The notes under the pieces: generated by a model
What the model was told of the DNA's origin: nothing
Database searches by the model: none
What the model saw: the letters and a program-made list of their open reading frames with translations, nothing else
Shown here: positions 1-5,974 of the stretch, in pieces
Position numbering within the stretch: position 1 is the stretch's first letter
Layout: every line of letters starts with the position of its first letter
Source: UBA6624 sp964517115 [NCBI: uncultured bacterium]
GTDB lineage: Bacteria; UBP7; UBA6624
Direction: 5' to 3'
DNA length: 6,627 nucleotides
Assembly (NCBI GenBank): GCA_964517115.1
Contig: CAZFBE010000023.1
Coordinates: 1 to 6,627, forward strand
Made by a program: the position numbers and the translations under genes

Positions 1-352
1 TAATAACTTCTCTAACTGCATTTGCTAAAGAAGCAACCCTCCCATGATATTTATAACCACCTCTGTCAAAGACGATTCCTTTAACTCCTTTCTTTAGAGC
101 TCTTTTCGCAATAGTCTCTCCAACCAACTTGGCAACATCCAGAGGTTTTGAATCTTTGCATTTTTTTCTTAAATCTTTGTCTATACTTGAGGCAGAACAC
201 AATGTAGTTCTGGAAACATCATCAATTATCTGAGCATAAATTTCCTTATGGCTCCTAAAAACAGTCAGCCTTGGATGAGATGAAGTACCATTTAAAGTTC
301 TTCTGATTCTCTTATGCCTTGCAATTCTTTTTATTCTTCTTATATCTTTCAT
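1..352 (-). CDS. rplR: 50S ribosomal protein L18 (partial, C-terminus off the left edge)
   Basis: L18 binds 5S rRNA, with L5, in the central protuberance of the large subunit. The frame opens with ATG at 352, and 117 codons are present before the left edge. It has the basic N-terminal tail (residues 4-18, [14 protein letters not shown]), the family block PRLTVFRS (27-34) followed by IYAQIIDD (38-45), and the C-terminal [13 protein letters not shown] (94-106). Bacterial L18 is usually about 115-122 residues and ends a few residues after this point, so only the last residues should be missing. It starts 5 bases after the rplF stop, one of only two true gaps in the window. The nearest purine-rich site (GAGG, 366-369) is about 13 bases from the ATG, so the Shine-Dalgarno is weak and coupling to rplF is likely. 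Every arginine codon I read here is AGA or AGG. Identification is firm. Confidence 0.96.
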   Translation of the reverse strand, partial: MKDIRRIKRIARHKRIRRTLNGTSSHPRLTVFRSHKEIYAQIIDDVSRTTLCSASSIDKDLRKKCKDSKPLDVAKLVGETIAKRALKKGVKGIVFDRGGYKYHGRVASLANAVREVI

Positions 353-357
353 GATTT

Positions 358-891
358 TTAAGCAGCCTCAACAACTCTTCTTTTCTTCTTTATATAAATT
401 ACGTCTTTTCTTTTTATACCCTGAAGTTTATAAGGCTCCACAGGTCTTACTTTCATAATTTGATCACAAAAACCACCAACATCTTGCTTGTTTATCCCAG
501 AAACCTTTATTTCTCCCTTGGTCACCTCCACCTCAACAAATTCTGGTATCTCTAAATTTACATCGTGTGAAAATCCAGCTTTTATAACTAACTTCTTTCC
601 TGATGTGGAAACTCTATAACCAGGACCATCCGCTTCAAGAATGTAAGAAAATCCTTTCGAAACACCTACGACAGCGCTGTTCAACAAAGATCTAAAAGTT
701 CCATAAAAATTTCTAGAATTTTTATTCTTGCTTTCGACAATGATCTTCTTCTCTTCTTGTTTAAAAGTGATTCCTTTAAAGGTTTTAACTTTTAAAACGC
801 CCTTTGGCCCCTTAACCTCTACAAGTCCTGAAGATTCCGTGATTTCGACACCCATTGGAATATCTATAGCCTTTCTTCCTATTCTGCTCAT
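358..891 (-). CDS. rplF: 50S ribosomal protein L6
   Basis: L6 sits near the sarcin-ricin loop and GTPase centre of the large subunit. The 177 residues match the usual length. The N-terminus [12 protein letters not shown] and the VKGPKG block (26-31) form the first of the two L6 repeats; the second carries GPGYR (89-93), AGFSH (105-109) and SGINKQDVG (131-139). The C-terminal signature, normally close to RPPEPYKGKGIRY, reads [13 protein letters not shown] (149-161), with Leu-Gln in place of Gly-Lys, followed by a very basic KKKRR tail (168-172). The ATG overlaps the rpsH stop by four bases (ATGA, 888-891). Only a poor GGCGG lies upstream, so translation is probably coupled to rpsH. The gene is otherwise intact and its identity is clear; the altered signature is discussed in the findings. 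Confidence 0.97.
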   Translation of the reverse strand: MSRIGRKAIDIPMGVEITESSGLVEVKGPKGVLKVKTFKGITFKQEEKKIIVESKNKNSRNFYGTFRSLLNSAVVGVSKGFSYILEADGPGYRVSTSGKKLVIKAGFSHDVNLEIPEFVEVEVTKGEIKVSGINKQDVGGFCDQIMKVRPVEPYKLQGIKRKDVIYIKKKRRVVEAA

Positions 892-1301
892 GTTATAACC
901 GCCACATACTCGCCACCTAAGCCTTTCTTCTGAGCTTCTCTGTCGGGAAGAAGGCCTTGGGGTGTTGAAATCAAACCTGTACCCAAACCATTTAGAACCT
1001 TTTTGACCTCGTCCTTCTTCAAATAAACCCTTCTGCTTGGTTTGCTTATTCTTTTCAAATTCTGGATAAGAGGAATCCTGTCTCCAGAATCAGAAATTGT
1101 GTATTTCAAATTAACAATTAAGAACTTTCCTGGTTGCTTTTCGCCTATGACTTTATAACCAACAATCCAACCTTCTGATTTCAGAACGGACAAAATGCTC
1201 TCCCCAAAATTAAAATGTGGGATCTTTGTTGAAATATGACTTCTGTTTCCAGCGTTCTTTATTCTTATTAACAAATCTGATATTGGATCTGAATGTGTCA
1301 C
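888..1301 (-). CDS. rpsH: 30S ribosomal protein S8
   Basis: S8 binds 16S rRNA helix 21 in the small-subunit platform and in E. coli also represses the spc operon by binding its mRNA. The 137-residue product has the N-terminal [13 protein letters not shown] (5-17), the central block [12 protein letters not shown] (82-93) and the C-terminal rRNA-binding region [20 protein letters not shown] (103-122) with GLGGE (127-131). It ends in VAVIT, where many S8 proteins end in a YVW- or YVA-like tail. The start codon is GTG at 1301, overlapping the rpsN stop as GTGA (1298-1301). A strong AAGGAAGG site at 1309-1316, seven bases upstream, supports it. No in-frame ATG lies near this position. Whether S8 represses its own operon here cannot be judged, because no E. 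coli-like operator is obvious. Confidence 0.97.
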   Translation of the reverse strand: MTHSDPISDLLIRIKNAGNRSHISTKIPHFNFGESILSVLKSEGWIVGYKVIGEKQPGKFLIVNLKYTISDSGDRIPLIQNLKRISKPSRRVYLKKDEVKKVLNGLGTGLISTPQGLLPDREAQKKGLGGEYVAVIT

Positions 1302-1483
1302 CAGCTTGCCTTCCTTACTCCTGGAATTTCACCATTATGAGCCATCTCTCTAAAACAAATTCTGCAAATTCCAAACATCCTCATAAAACCTCTAGGCCTG
1401 CCACATTTGCTGCATCTGTTGTATGCTCTAACAGAGTATTTATTTTTTCTTTTCTGCTTAGCAATCATTGATTTTTTTGCCAT
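1298..1483 (-). CDS. rpsN: 30S ribosomal protein S14, zinc-binding (type Z)
   Basis: S14 is a late-assembling protein of the small-subunit head. This is the short form of 61 residues, the standard length for zinc-binding S14 (sometimes named rpsZ), against about 90-101 for the zinc-free long form. Two CxxC pairs, Cys24-Cys27 and Cys40-Cys43, provide the four zinc ligands. They flank [12 protein letters not shown], and the protein ends in the typical [11 protein letters not shown]. All four cysteines are intact, so the protein should need zinc. The start is ATG at 1483, overlapping the rplE stop by one base (TAATG). An AAGGAG site at 1495-1500 lies 11 bases upstream. If a zinc-free paralogue exists in this genome it would lie elsewhere. 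Confidence 0.98.
   Translation of the reverse strand: MAKKSMIAKQKRKNKYSVRAYNRCSKCGRPRGFMRMFGICRICFREMAHNGEIPGVRKASW
1309..1316 (-). promoter_or_regulatory. strong Shine-Dalgarno site for the GTG start of rpsH
   Basis: AAGGAAGG lies seven bases before GTG 1301, the only non-ATG start I accept in this window. The good site may offset the weaker start codon. Confidence 0.7.
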
Positions 1484-2016
1484 TATTCTTCTTTCTCCTT
1501 GAACGGAACGCCAATTGATTCGAGAAGCGCTTCACCATCTTCGTCATTGTTGGAGCTAGTTACAAAAGTTATAGAAAAACCTCTTATCCTGTTCCCAATC
1601 TTGTCAAAAGGAATCTCTGGAAAAGCTGATTGCTCTTTTAAAGCAATAGTGAGATTGCCATGTCCGTCCATATTTCTTTCCAAACCTCGGAAATCCCTAA
1701 TCCTAGGAATGACGACAGATATCAACCTTGTTACAAAATCATTCATCATTCTCCCACGTAGAGTGACTTTTGCACCTATTGGCTGTCCCTCTCTCAATTT
1801 AAAGCCAGCAACAGAATTTCTGGCTTTAGTAATGACTGGCTTTTGGCCAGTTACTATTTCCAAATGATCCAGAACTGGATTTAAAAGTTTTTTATCATCA
1901 GATGCTTCTCCTACACCGACATTAACAACAACTTTTTCTAAAGAAGGTAGAGACATAACATTCTCTCTACCAAGTTTAGATTTCAATTCTTCTATTAAAT
2001 CTGCTGTTAATCTCAT
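1483..2016 (-). CDS. rplE: 50S ribosomal protein L5
   Basis: L5 binds 5S rRNA with L18 and contacts the P-site tRNA elbow from the central protuberance. The 177 residues match the usual 178-180, but the N-terminus is shorter and less basic than in most bacteria. Recognisable blocks are [13 protein letters not shown] (27-39), [22 protein letters not shown] (56-77), GAKVTLRG (81-88), PRIRDFRGL (104-112), a KEQSAFPEI run (127-135) and [10 protein letters not shown] (144-153). The C-terminus is acidic through residues 156-164, then reaches the usual GVPF (169-172). The ATG overlaps the rplX stop by one base (TAATG), and AGGAG at 2027-2031 lies 10 bases upstream. Nothing suggests truncation or frameshift. 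Confidence 0.98.
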   Translation of the reverse strand: MRLTADLIEELKSKLGRENVMSLPSLEKVVVNVGVGEASDDKKLLNPVLDHLEIVTGQKPVITKARNSVAGFKLREGQPIGAKVTLRGRMMNDFVTRLISVVIPRIRDFRGLERNMDGHGNLTIALKEQSAFPEIPFDKIGNRIRGFSITFVTSSNNDEDGEALLESIGVPFKEKEE

Positions 2017-2321
2017 TAAAAAGTTACTCCTGATTTTTTAGAAAGTCTGTTTTTTGTTCCATCTTTTCCAATTTTCACTGCTGTTCTTGTTGCTTTTCCC
2101 TTTGAGTCAATCGGCATTAAATTTGAAAGATGTATTGGTCTTGAAATTTCATCTTTCGAACCCTCTCCATCTTCTCCATTCTTTTTTCTATGCCTTACCA
2201 AGAGGCCAAGACCTTTAACGATTGCTCTTCCTTCCTTTATCAAAGAAATTTCTCCCTCTTTTCCAGAATCATTTCCTGCAATAACCTTAACTTTGTCTCC
2301 AACTTTTATTCTCTCAACCAT
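2016..2321 (-). CDS. rplX: 50S ribosomal protein L24
   Basis: L24 is an assembly initiator that binds the 5' domain of 23S rRNA near the tunnel exit. The 101-residue product begins with the KOW motif (IKVGDKVKVIAGNDSGKEGEI, residues 5-25), the hallmark of the family. A strand with IVKGLGLLVRHRK (34-46) follows, then PIHLSNLMPID (62-72) and a closing SGV segment (97-99). Between them residues 47-58 form a glycine- and acid-rich linker where other L24 proteins have a loop, so this segment is probably flexible. The start is ATG at 2321, sharing one base with the rplN stop. GGAGG at 2329-2333, seven bases upstream, is among the best Shine-Dalgarno sites in the window. Identity is clear from the KOW motif and gene order. 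Confidence 0.97.
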   Translation of the reverse strand: MVERIKVGDKVKVIAGNDSGKEGEISLIKEGRAIVKGLGLLVRHRKKNGEDGEGSKDEISRPIHLSNLMPIDSKGKATRTAVKIGKDGTKNRLSKKSGVTF

Positions 2322-2689
2322 TAAAGAACCTCCGGCGCTAAGGAAATGATTTTTGCAAAAAGTTTATGCCTTAACTCTCTTCCAACTGGACCAAATATCC
2401 TTGTTCCTTTTGGAGTTCCATCTTCATTCAAAATAACACATGCATTATCATCAAATCTAATATTGCTGCCATCATCCCTTCTTGACTTTGCAACAGTCCT
2501 GACAACAACAGCTCTTACTATCTGCTTCTTTTGTACCATTCCTTCAGGTAGAGCTGACTTAATCGAACAAACAATCATGTCTCCAATCCTTGCATACCTC
2601 TTTCTCGTTCCTCCAAGAACACGGATACACTGAAGCCTCCTAGCGCCTGAATTGTCAGCACAGTTCAAAATGCTTTCTTGCTGAATCAT
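2321..2689 (-). CDS. rplN: 50S ribosomal protein L14
   Basis: L14 lies at the subunit interface beside L19 and contacts 16S rRNA helix 14; in many bacteria the silencing factor RsfS docks on it. Its 122 residues are exactly the common length. The protein is strongly conserved: MIQQES start, [17 protein letters not shown] (11-27), GDMIVCSIK (36-44), [12 protein letters not shown] (54-65), the [11 protein letters not shown] run (78-88), the [12 protein letters not shown] signature (95-106) and SLAPEVL at the end. ATG at 2689 overlaps the rpsQ stop as ATGA. GAGGG at 2696-2700 lies six bases upstream. In E. coli this gene opens the spc operon with its own promoter; here the overlap leaves no intergenic space for one. 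Confidence 0.98.
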   Translation of the reverse strand: MIQQESILNCADNSGARRLQCIRVLGGTRKRYARIGDMIVCSIKSALPEGMVQKKQIVRAVVVRTVAKSRRDDGSNIRFDDNACVILNEDGTPKGTRIFGPVGRELRHKLFAKIISLAPEVL

Positions 2690-2931
2690 TTCTTGCCCTC
2701 TAAAATTTTATTTATTTTGAAATTTTTTCTTTTTGAAACAGGAAGGCAGGAAATGATTTCAACAAAATCCCCAACCTTTGAAGAAGATGATTCATCATGA
2801 ACTAAATATTTTTTAGATCTGAGTAATCTCTTTTTAAACTTAGGGTGTACAGTTTGTCTTGTAACCAAAACCTTAACGCTTTTTTCTCCACTTATCTTTA
2901 TAACCTTTCCTTGTAATTTTTGTTGTGTCAT
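2686..2931 (-). CDS. rpsQ: 30S ribosomal protein S17
   Basis: S17 is an OB-fold primary binder of the 16S rRNA 5' domain. The 81 residues fit the family (about 80-90). The N-terminal strand [18 protein letters not shown] (6-23) is followed by [19 protein letters not shown] (29-47), the typical basic loop that contacts rRNA, and then VGDFVEI (53-59). The usual ETRPLSKTKRW-type segment is changed here to [11 protein letters not shown] (61-71), keeping the Pro-x-Ser-Lys core. The start ATG at 2931 overlaps the rpmC stop as ATGA, and GGGAG at 2941-2945 lies nine bases upstream. Short and basic, and placed exactly as expected between rpmC and rplN. Confidence 0.96.
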   Translation of the reverse strand: MTQQKLQGKVIKISGEKSVKVLVTRQTVHPKFKKRLLRSKKYLVHDESSSSKVGDFVEIISCLPVSKRKNFKINKILEGKK

Positions 2932-3131
2932 TTTGAATTTCTCCCAAGTAAAGTCTTTGCTCTTGCAATTCTCTTCTTCAAAGATCTTATTTTCCCTGCA
3001 GGAGCCGTGCCTGATCTGGCAGAATCGAATCTAATCTCCATTAAATCTTTTTTTGCCTTTCTTATCTCTTTCACTAATTTTGAATCCTTCATTGAGGAAA
3101 GTTGGTCAAATTCTTTTTTCTTTATTGCCAT
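2928..3131 (-). CDS. rpmC: 50S ribosomal protein L29
   Basis: L29 is a small two-helix protein beside L23 at the tunnel exit, where trigger factor and SRP dock. The 67-residue frame fits the family. It has an N-terminal helix with LVKEIRKAKKDLMEIRF (19-35) and a C-terminal helix IRSLKKRIARAKTLL (48-62). The connecting turn, commonly close to ATGQLENTARI, reads ARSGTAPAGKI (38-48), so the usual Leu-Glu-Asn is absent. The ATG at 3131 lies inside the end of rplP (10-base overlap, 3122-3131). The purine-rich run at 3137-3145 (GGAGAGGGG) supports this start. Identity rests on the helix pattern and on its position between rplP and rpsQ. Confidence 0.94.
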   Translation of the reverse strand: MAIKKKEFDQLSSMKDSKLVKEIRKAKKDLMEIRFDSARSGTAPAGKIRSLKKRIARAKTLLGRNSK

Positions 3132-3559
3132 GGTTTCCCCTCTCCACTTTTTAAAGTAATAACGCTTACAGGCAAACTGGTTTTGTGTCTAACCTTTGAC
3201 AAAGCCTCTTTCGCTTGCTGGCTAGGAACACCGGCAACCTCAAAAAGAATCTGTCCTCTTTTTATTCTTGCTTCATATCTTTCAACAGCCCCTTTTCCTT
3301 TACCCATTCTTGCTTCTAGAGGATGCTTTGTTATTGGCAGGTCTGGAAAAACCCTAGTCCACATTTTTGCCTTATCTCCAATTTTTCTTCTTATCAAAAC
3401 ACGAATAGCTTCAATTTGTCTAGAAGTCATTCTTCCATTTCCATTAGACCTCACTCCAAACTCTCCAAAAGCCAACTTATTGCCTTTTATAGATTTTCCT
3501 CTATTTCTACCCCTAAAGGCCTTTAGGTATTTCCATCTCTTCGGTTGCAATAAAGGCAT
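3122..3559 (-). CDS. rplP: 50S ribosomal protein L16
   Basis: L16 sits beside the A site and helps position the aminoacyl-tRNA elbow. The product has 145 residues, slightly longer than the usual 135-140. Family blocks are the basic N-terminus QPKRWKYLKAFRGRNRGKSIKGN (5-27), LAFGEFGVRS (29-38), SRQIEAIRV (46-54), WTRVFPDLPITKHP (67-80) and RMGKGKGAVE (84-93). Arg84 corresponds to the arginine that is hydroxylated in E. coli (Arg81). Two places depart from the norm: NGNGRMT (39-45) before the SRQIEA helix, where WIT is typical, and a longer C-terminus (125-145) replacing the common HKLPIKTKF ending. ATG at 3559 shares one base with the rpsC stop. GAGGAG at 3570-3575 lies 10 bases upstream. Confidence 0.97.
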   Translation of the reverse strand: MPLLQPKRWKYLKAFRGRNRGKSIKGNKLAFGEFGVRSNGNGRMTSRQIEAIRVLIRRKIGDKAKMWTRVFPDLPITKHPLEARMGKGKGAVERYEARIKRGQILFEVAGVPSQQAKEALSKVRHKTSLPVSVITLKSGEGKPWQ

Positions 3560-4227
3560 TAGTCTTCATCTCCTCTATATATCCAAACTTTGACACCCAA
3601 TATTCCATACTTCGTCCATGCTTCAGCAAAACCAAAATCAACATTTGCTCTTAATGTATGACGAGGTACAGAACCTTCAGAATACTTCATCGTCCTAGCT
3701 ATCTCAGCACCATCAACCCTTCCAGCAATTTCCAATTTGCATCCTTTTGCCCCACCAGCGATAGCTGCATCGACAACTTGCTTCATGATTCTTCTTGTAG
3801 CTTTCCTTGCTTCAAGTTGCCTTCTAACAGAGTCAGCAACAACATTTGCATATATATCAGGATCCCTAATTTCAACAGCTTTGATTGTTATTCTCTGATT
3901 TGGTAAAAGGCCTTTCAGGTGAGTTACTGTTGCATCAATTGAAGCACCTTTCTTTCCGATAAGAGCACCAGGTCTTGCTGTATGAACAGCTATTTCAACA
4001 ACATCTGCGCCTCTAGGGGCGACTGTTCGAATAATCTCAACTTTTTGAACCGCTGAGTCCTGATGTCTTTCCTTTATTACTTTTCTTATAATGTGATCAG
4101 CTTCAATCAATTTTGCATAATCTTTATTTTTCGCTGGGAACCATGTTGCATTCCACCCTCTTCCAGTCCTTGTGGCCTTGTGATAAACCCCTACTCTAAA
4201 ACCGTTAGCATTTATCTTATTACCCAT
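3559..4227 (-). CDS. rpsC: 30S ribosomal protein S3
   Basis: S3 lines the mRNA entry channel of the small subunit. From the chosen start it has 222 residues. [13 protein letters not shown] corresponds to the standard MGQKVNPIGFRLG opening. The type II KH domain carries IGKKGASI, with the GxxG loop at 91-94. The C-terminal domain has ARKATRRIMKQ (140-150), the basic face linked to mRNA unwinding, GAEIART (173-179) and TKYGILGVKVWIYRG (205-219). An earlier in-frame GTG at 4236 would add three residues, but its bases form part of the AGGGG site (4236-4240) that lies eight bases from the ATG at 4227. The ATG also gives the normal family N-terminus, so I chose it. The start overlaps the end of rplV by 8 bases. 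Confidence 0.97.
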   Translation of the reverse strand: MGNKINANGFRVGVYHKATRTGRGWNATWFPAKNKDYAKLIEADHIIRKVIKERHQDSAVQKVEIIRTVAPRGADVVEIAVHTARPGALIGKKGASIDATVTHLKGLLPNQRITIKAVEIRDPDIYANVVADSVRRQLEARKATRRIMKQVVDAAIAGGAKGCKLEIAGRVDGAEIARTMKYSEGSVPRHTLRANVDFGFAEAWTKYGILGVKVWIYRGDED

Positions 4228-4576
4228 TGTTTTCACCCCTGCCTAAAATAATCTCTACGTTTGTAGTTCTTTTTTTGTATTTGTGAGCCATTCCTCTCAT
4301 TACAGGTCTAAACCTCTTCATTGCAACGCCTCTTCCAACATTTACATAAGAAACAACAAGATTTGCACTTGGCATCTCTAAGTTATGTTCAGCATTTGCA
4401 ATTGCCTCATTTAACAACCTGAGCAAAAGCCTGCTTGCTTTATCTTGCTGGCTTGTAAGTCTGACAATAGCATCTGAAACGAGGTTTCCTCTGATTCTTT
4501 TAGCAGCACGATTAATCATTTCTGGTTTACAGCGTAGATTTACGCCTTTTGATCTCGGCATAGTATTACTCATCAT
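4220..4576 (-). CDS. rplV: 50S ribosomal protein L22
   Basis: L22 contacts all 23S rRNA domains and sends a beta-hairpin into the exit tunnel. From ATG 4576 it has 118 residues (family about 110). The segment [18 protein letters not shown] (20-37) matches the usual RKVRLVADLIRGKSVEEA region; [12 protein letters not shown] (54-65) and the hairpin [22 protein letters not shown] (83-104) follow. The hairpin tip reads PVMRGMAHK where PRAKGRADR or similar is usual. The start is uncertain. The open frame reaches a TTG at 4606, which looks spurious. ATG 4576 has AAGGG 11 bases upstream, inside rpsS; ATG 4573 is next to it; ATG 4561 would give 113 residues, fit the family N-terminus and lie just after the rpsS stop, but has no clear Shine-Dalgarno. 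Confidence 0.94.
   Translation of the reverse strand: MMSNTMPRSKGVNLRCKPEMINRAAKRIRGNLVSDAIVRLTSQQDKASRLLLRLLNEAIANAEHNLEMPSANLVVSYVNVGRGVAMKRFRPVMRGMAHKYKKRTTNVEIILGRGENNG
4236..4240 (-). promoter_or_regulatory. Shine-Dalgarno site deciding the rpsC start
   Basis: AGGGG lies eight bases before ATG 4227, inside the end of rplV. The alternative GTG start at 4236 uses the last G of this site, so the two cannot both function as assigned; the ATG is preferred. Confidence 0.7.
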
Positions 4577-4835
4577 CTTTCTTGCCGCCCTTCTTATGGC
4601 CACCAAATCTTCTAGTCAGAGCAAATTCACCTAACTTATGTCCAACCATCGATTCATTTACGTAAACCTTGTCAAACCTTCTTCCATTATGAACCTCGAA
4701 AGTCAAGCCAACCATTTCTGGATGAATTGTTGACCTCCTAGACCAGGTTCTAATTGGGTCTCTTGACCCACTTGCTTTAGCTTTGACAATCTTTTTAACT
4801 AAACTTGGTTCAATATAAGGTGATTTTTTAGCCAT
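4566..4835 (-). CDS. rpsS: 30S ribosomal protein S19
   Basis: S19 pairs with S13 in the small-subunit head and contacts the A-site finger of the large subunit. The 89 residues are within the usual 85-95. The block [26 protein letters not shown] (28-53) is diagnostic, as is [22 protein letters not shown] (59-80), where TRTFRGH is more common at the end. The tail is lysine- and glycine-rich and ends with KKDDE, the bases of which overlap the likely start of rplV. ATG at 4835 shares one base with the rplB stop (TAATG), and AAGGAAG at 4841-4847 serves as its Shine-Dalgarno. Intact and confidently assigned. Confidence 0.98.
   Translation of the reverse strand: MAKKSPYIEPSLVKKIVKAKASGSRDPIRTWSRRSTIHPEMVGLTFEVHNGRRFDKVYVNESMVGHKLGEFALTRRFGGHKKGGKKDDE
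4588..4592 (-). promoter_or_regulatory. probable Shine-Dalgarno site for rplV
   Basis: AAGGG lies 11 bases before ATG 4576, within the lysine- and glycine-rich end of rpsS. The spacing is at the long end of what the other genes here show (5-11 bases), so support for this start is moderate. Confidence 0.45.
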
Positions 4836-5659
4836 TATTTCTTCCTTCTAGACCTCAAGATATGCTTGTCACTAGGTCGACTTGTTCTTGTTTTAGGTCC
4901 TCTAGCAACCTTACCCCAAGGAGTTCTTAGTATTTTTCCTTTTTGCCTACCTTCACCACCACCATTAGGGTGATCGCAAGGGTTCATGATCATTCCTCTT
5001 ACAGTTGGTCTCCAGCCTTTATGCCTTTTCCTTCCTGCATTACCCCACTTTTCCAAATTGTGCTCAACATTGGAAAGCCTTCCAATTGTTGCATAACATG
5101 AAAGAGGGATTTTTCTCAATTCTCCACTTGGGAGTTCGATAAAGCCCCATCCACCTTCTTTATTTTTCAGAATAGCAAAACTTCCAGCACTTCTTGCAAG
5201 AAGTCCTCCCTGTCCTGGCCTTAATTCAACAGAATGTATAAAAGAACCCGTTCTTATAGAAGCTAAAGGCATTGCATTTCCTGGTCTATTTGGAGCTTTT
5301 TCTGCAGAAACAACCGTTGCTCCTGGTTCAAGACCTGTTGGAGCGAGAATGTAACTCTTCTCACCATCTAAATAACATATAAGAGCAATAAACGCAGTTC
5401 TGTTTGGGTCATATTCAATTTGAACAACCTTTGCTGGAACATCTCTTTTTTTCCTTCTGAAATCTATCATTCTGTATTTGTTTTTGTTTCCCCCACCTCT
5501 ATGTCTAGTAGTTATCCTTCCAAGGTTATTCCTACCACTATTTTTCTTCTTACCCTTTACCAAAGATCCCCCACCAGGCTTATCAGCAAGATGGCTTTTG
5601 TCTATTCGGACAATCGACCTTAAGGAAGGTGTTTTCGGTTTATATCTTTTTATCGGCAT
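4835..5659 (-). CDS. rplB: 50S ribosomal protein L2
   Basis: L2 is a core large-subunit protein needed for subunit joining, and its C-terminal loop approaches the peptidyl transferase centre. The 274 residues are typical. Motifs in order: KRYKPKTP (4-11), [16 protein letters not shown] (42-57), [16 protein letters not shown] (78-93), YILAPTGL (103-110), [15 protein letters not shown] (138-152), RSAGSFA (156-162), [10 protein letters not shown] (176-185), [22 protein letters not shown] (206-227) and TPWGK (246-250). The near-invariant DHPHGGGEG reads DHPNGGGEG (229-237): His230, equivalent to E. coli His229, is kept, but the second histidine is Asn232 (codon AAT at 4964-4966). The start is ATG at 5659, three bases after the rplW stop. 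Only a weak GGA lies upstream, so coupling to rplW is likely. Confidence 0.98.
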   Translation of the reverse strand: MPIKRYKPKTPSLRSIVRIDKSHLADKPGGGSLVKGKKKNSGRNNLGRITTRHRGGGNKNKYRMIDFRRKKRDVPAKVVQIEYDPNRTAFIALICYLDGEKSYILAPTGLEPGATVVSAEKAPNRPGNAMPLASIRTGSFIHSVELRPGQGGLLARSAGSFAILKNKEGGWGFIELPSGELRKIPLSCYATIGRLSNVEHNLEKWGNAGRKRHKGWRPTVRGMIMNPCDHPNGGGEGRQKGKILRTPWGKVARGPKTRTSRPSDKHILRSRRKK

Positions 5660-5662
5660 GGT

Positions 5663-5974
5663 TTATCCGGGCTGAAAGTGGCTCATTAAATCTTCATCTG
5701 AAGCAACTCTAACAATAGCTTTAATTCTTCTAGATGTTTTTCCAAATGCCACCCCTCCTTTAGGTGTTCTCCTGGATCTCTTTTTTCCAGGGTTTTTAAC
5801 AATTCTCACAGAAAGAATTTTCTTTATTTTTAATTCTTTTTTAACTGCATTTTTTATGTCTGTTTTTGTTGCTCTTGAAGAAACCTCAAAAGTGTAAGAA
5901 TTTTCATTCATAGCCAAATCCATTGTCTTCTCAGAAATTATTGGCTTTACAAGAACATCAGATGAAGCAATCAT
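5663..5974 (-). CDS. rplW: 50S ribosomal protein L23
   Basis: L23 lies at the tunnel exit and is the docking site for trigger factor and SRP. The product has 103 residues. VLVKPIISEKTMDLAM (7-22) contains the family opening (KPxxSEKT), followed by YTFEVSSRATKTDIKNAVKKEL (27-48), VRIVKNPGKKRSRR (56-69) in the basic loop, and IKAIVRV (84-90) as the last strand. I chose ATG at 5974. It overlaps the rplD stop as ATGA and has GAGGAG (5982-5987) seven bases upstream. The in-frame TTG at 5980 would leave only one base between that site and the start codon, so it is unlikely. The C-terminal extension (91-103) is somewhat acidic at first and ends HFQPG. Confidence 0.96.
   Translation of the reverse strand: MIASSDVLVKPIISEKTMDLAMNENSYTFEVSSRATKTDIKNAVKKELKIKKILSVRIVKNPGKKRSRRTPKGGVAFGKTSRRIKAIVRVASDEDLMSHFQPG

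Noticed and set aside
1499-1867. Plus-strand open frame opposite rplE
   Set aside because: Shadow of a strongly conserved gene; no motif and no gene context on the plus strand anywhere in the window.
2690-2760. Possible terminator or promoter suggested by the AT-rich stretch in the rpsQ 3' end
   Set aside because: The A/T runs are lysine and isoleucine codons of S17; I see no convincing hairpin with a T-tract, and -10-like strings are expected by chance in DNA this AT-rich.
3102-3593. A 163-codon plus-strand open frame opposite rplP and rpmC
   Set aside because: It is antisense to two clear ribosomal protein genes, has no recognisable motif, and its hydrophobic Phe/Leu/Ser-rich composition is what the complement of Lys/Arg-rich genes gives.
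4228-4236. Three-residue extension of S3 from GTG 4236
   Set aside because: The GTG shares bases with the AGGGG ribosome binding site of the better ATG at 4227, which gives the standard S3 N-terminus.
4577-4606. N-terminal extension of L22 from TTG 4606
   Set aside because: TTG start, no good Shine-Dalgarno, deep inside rpsS, and the added residues do not resemble L22 N-termini.
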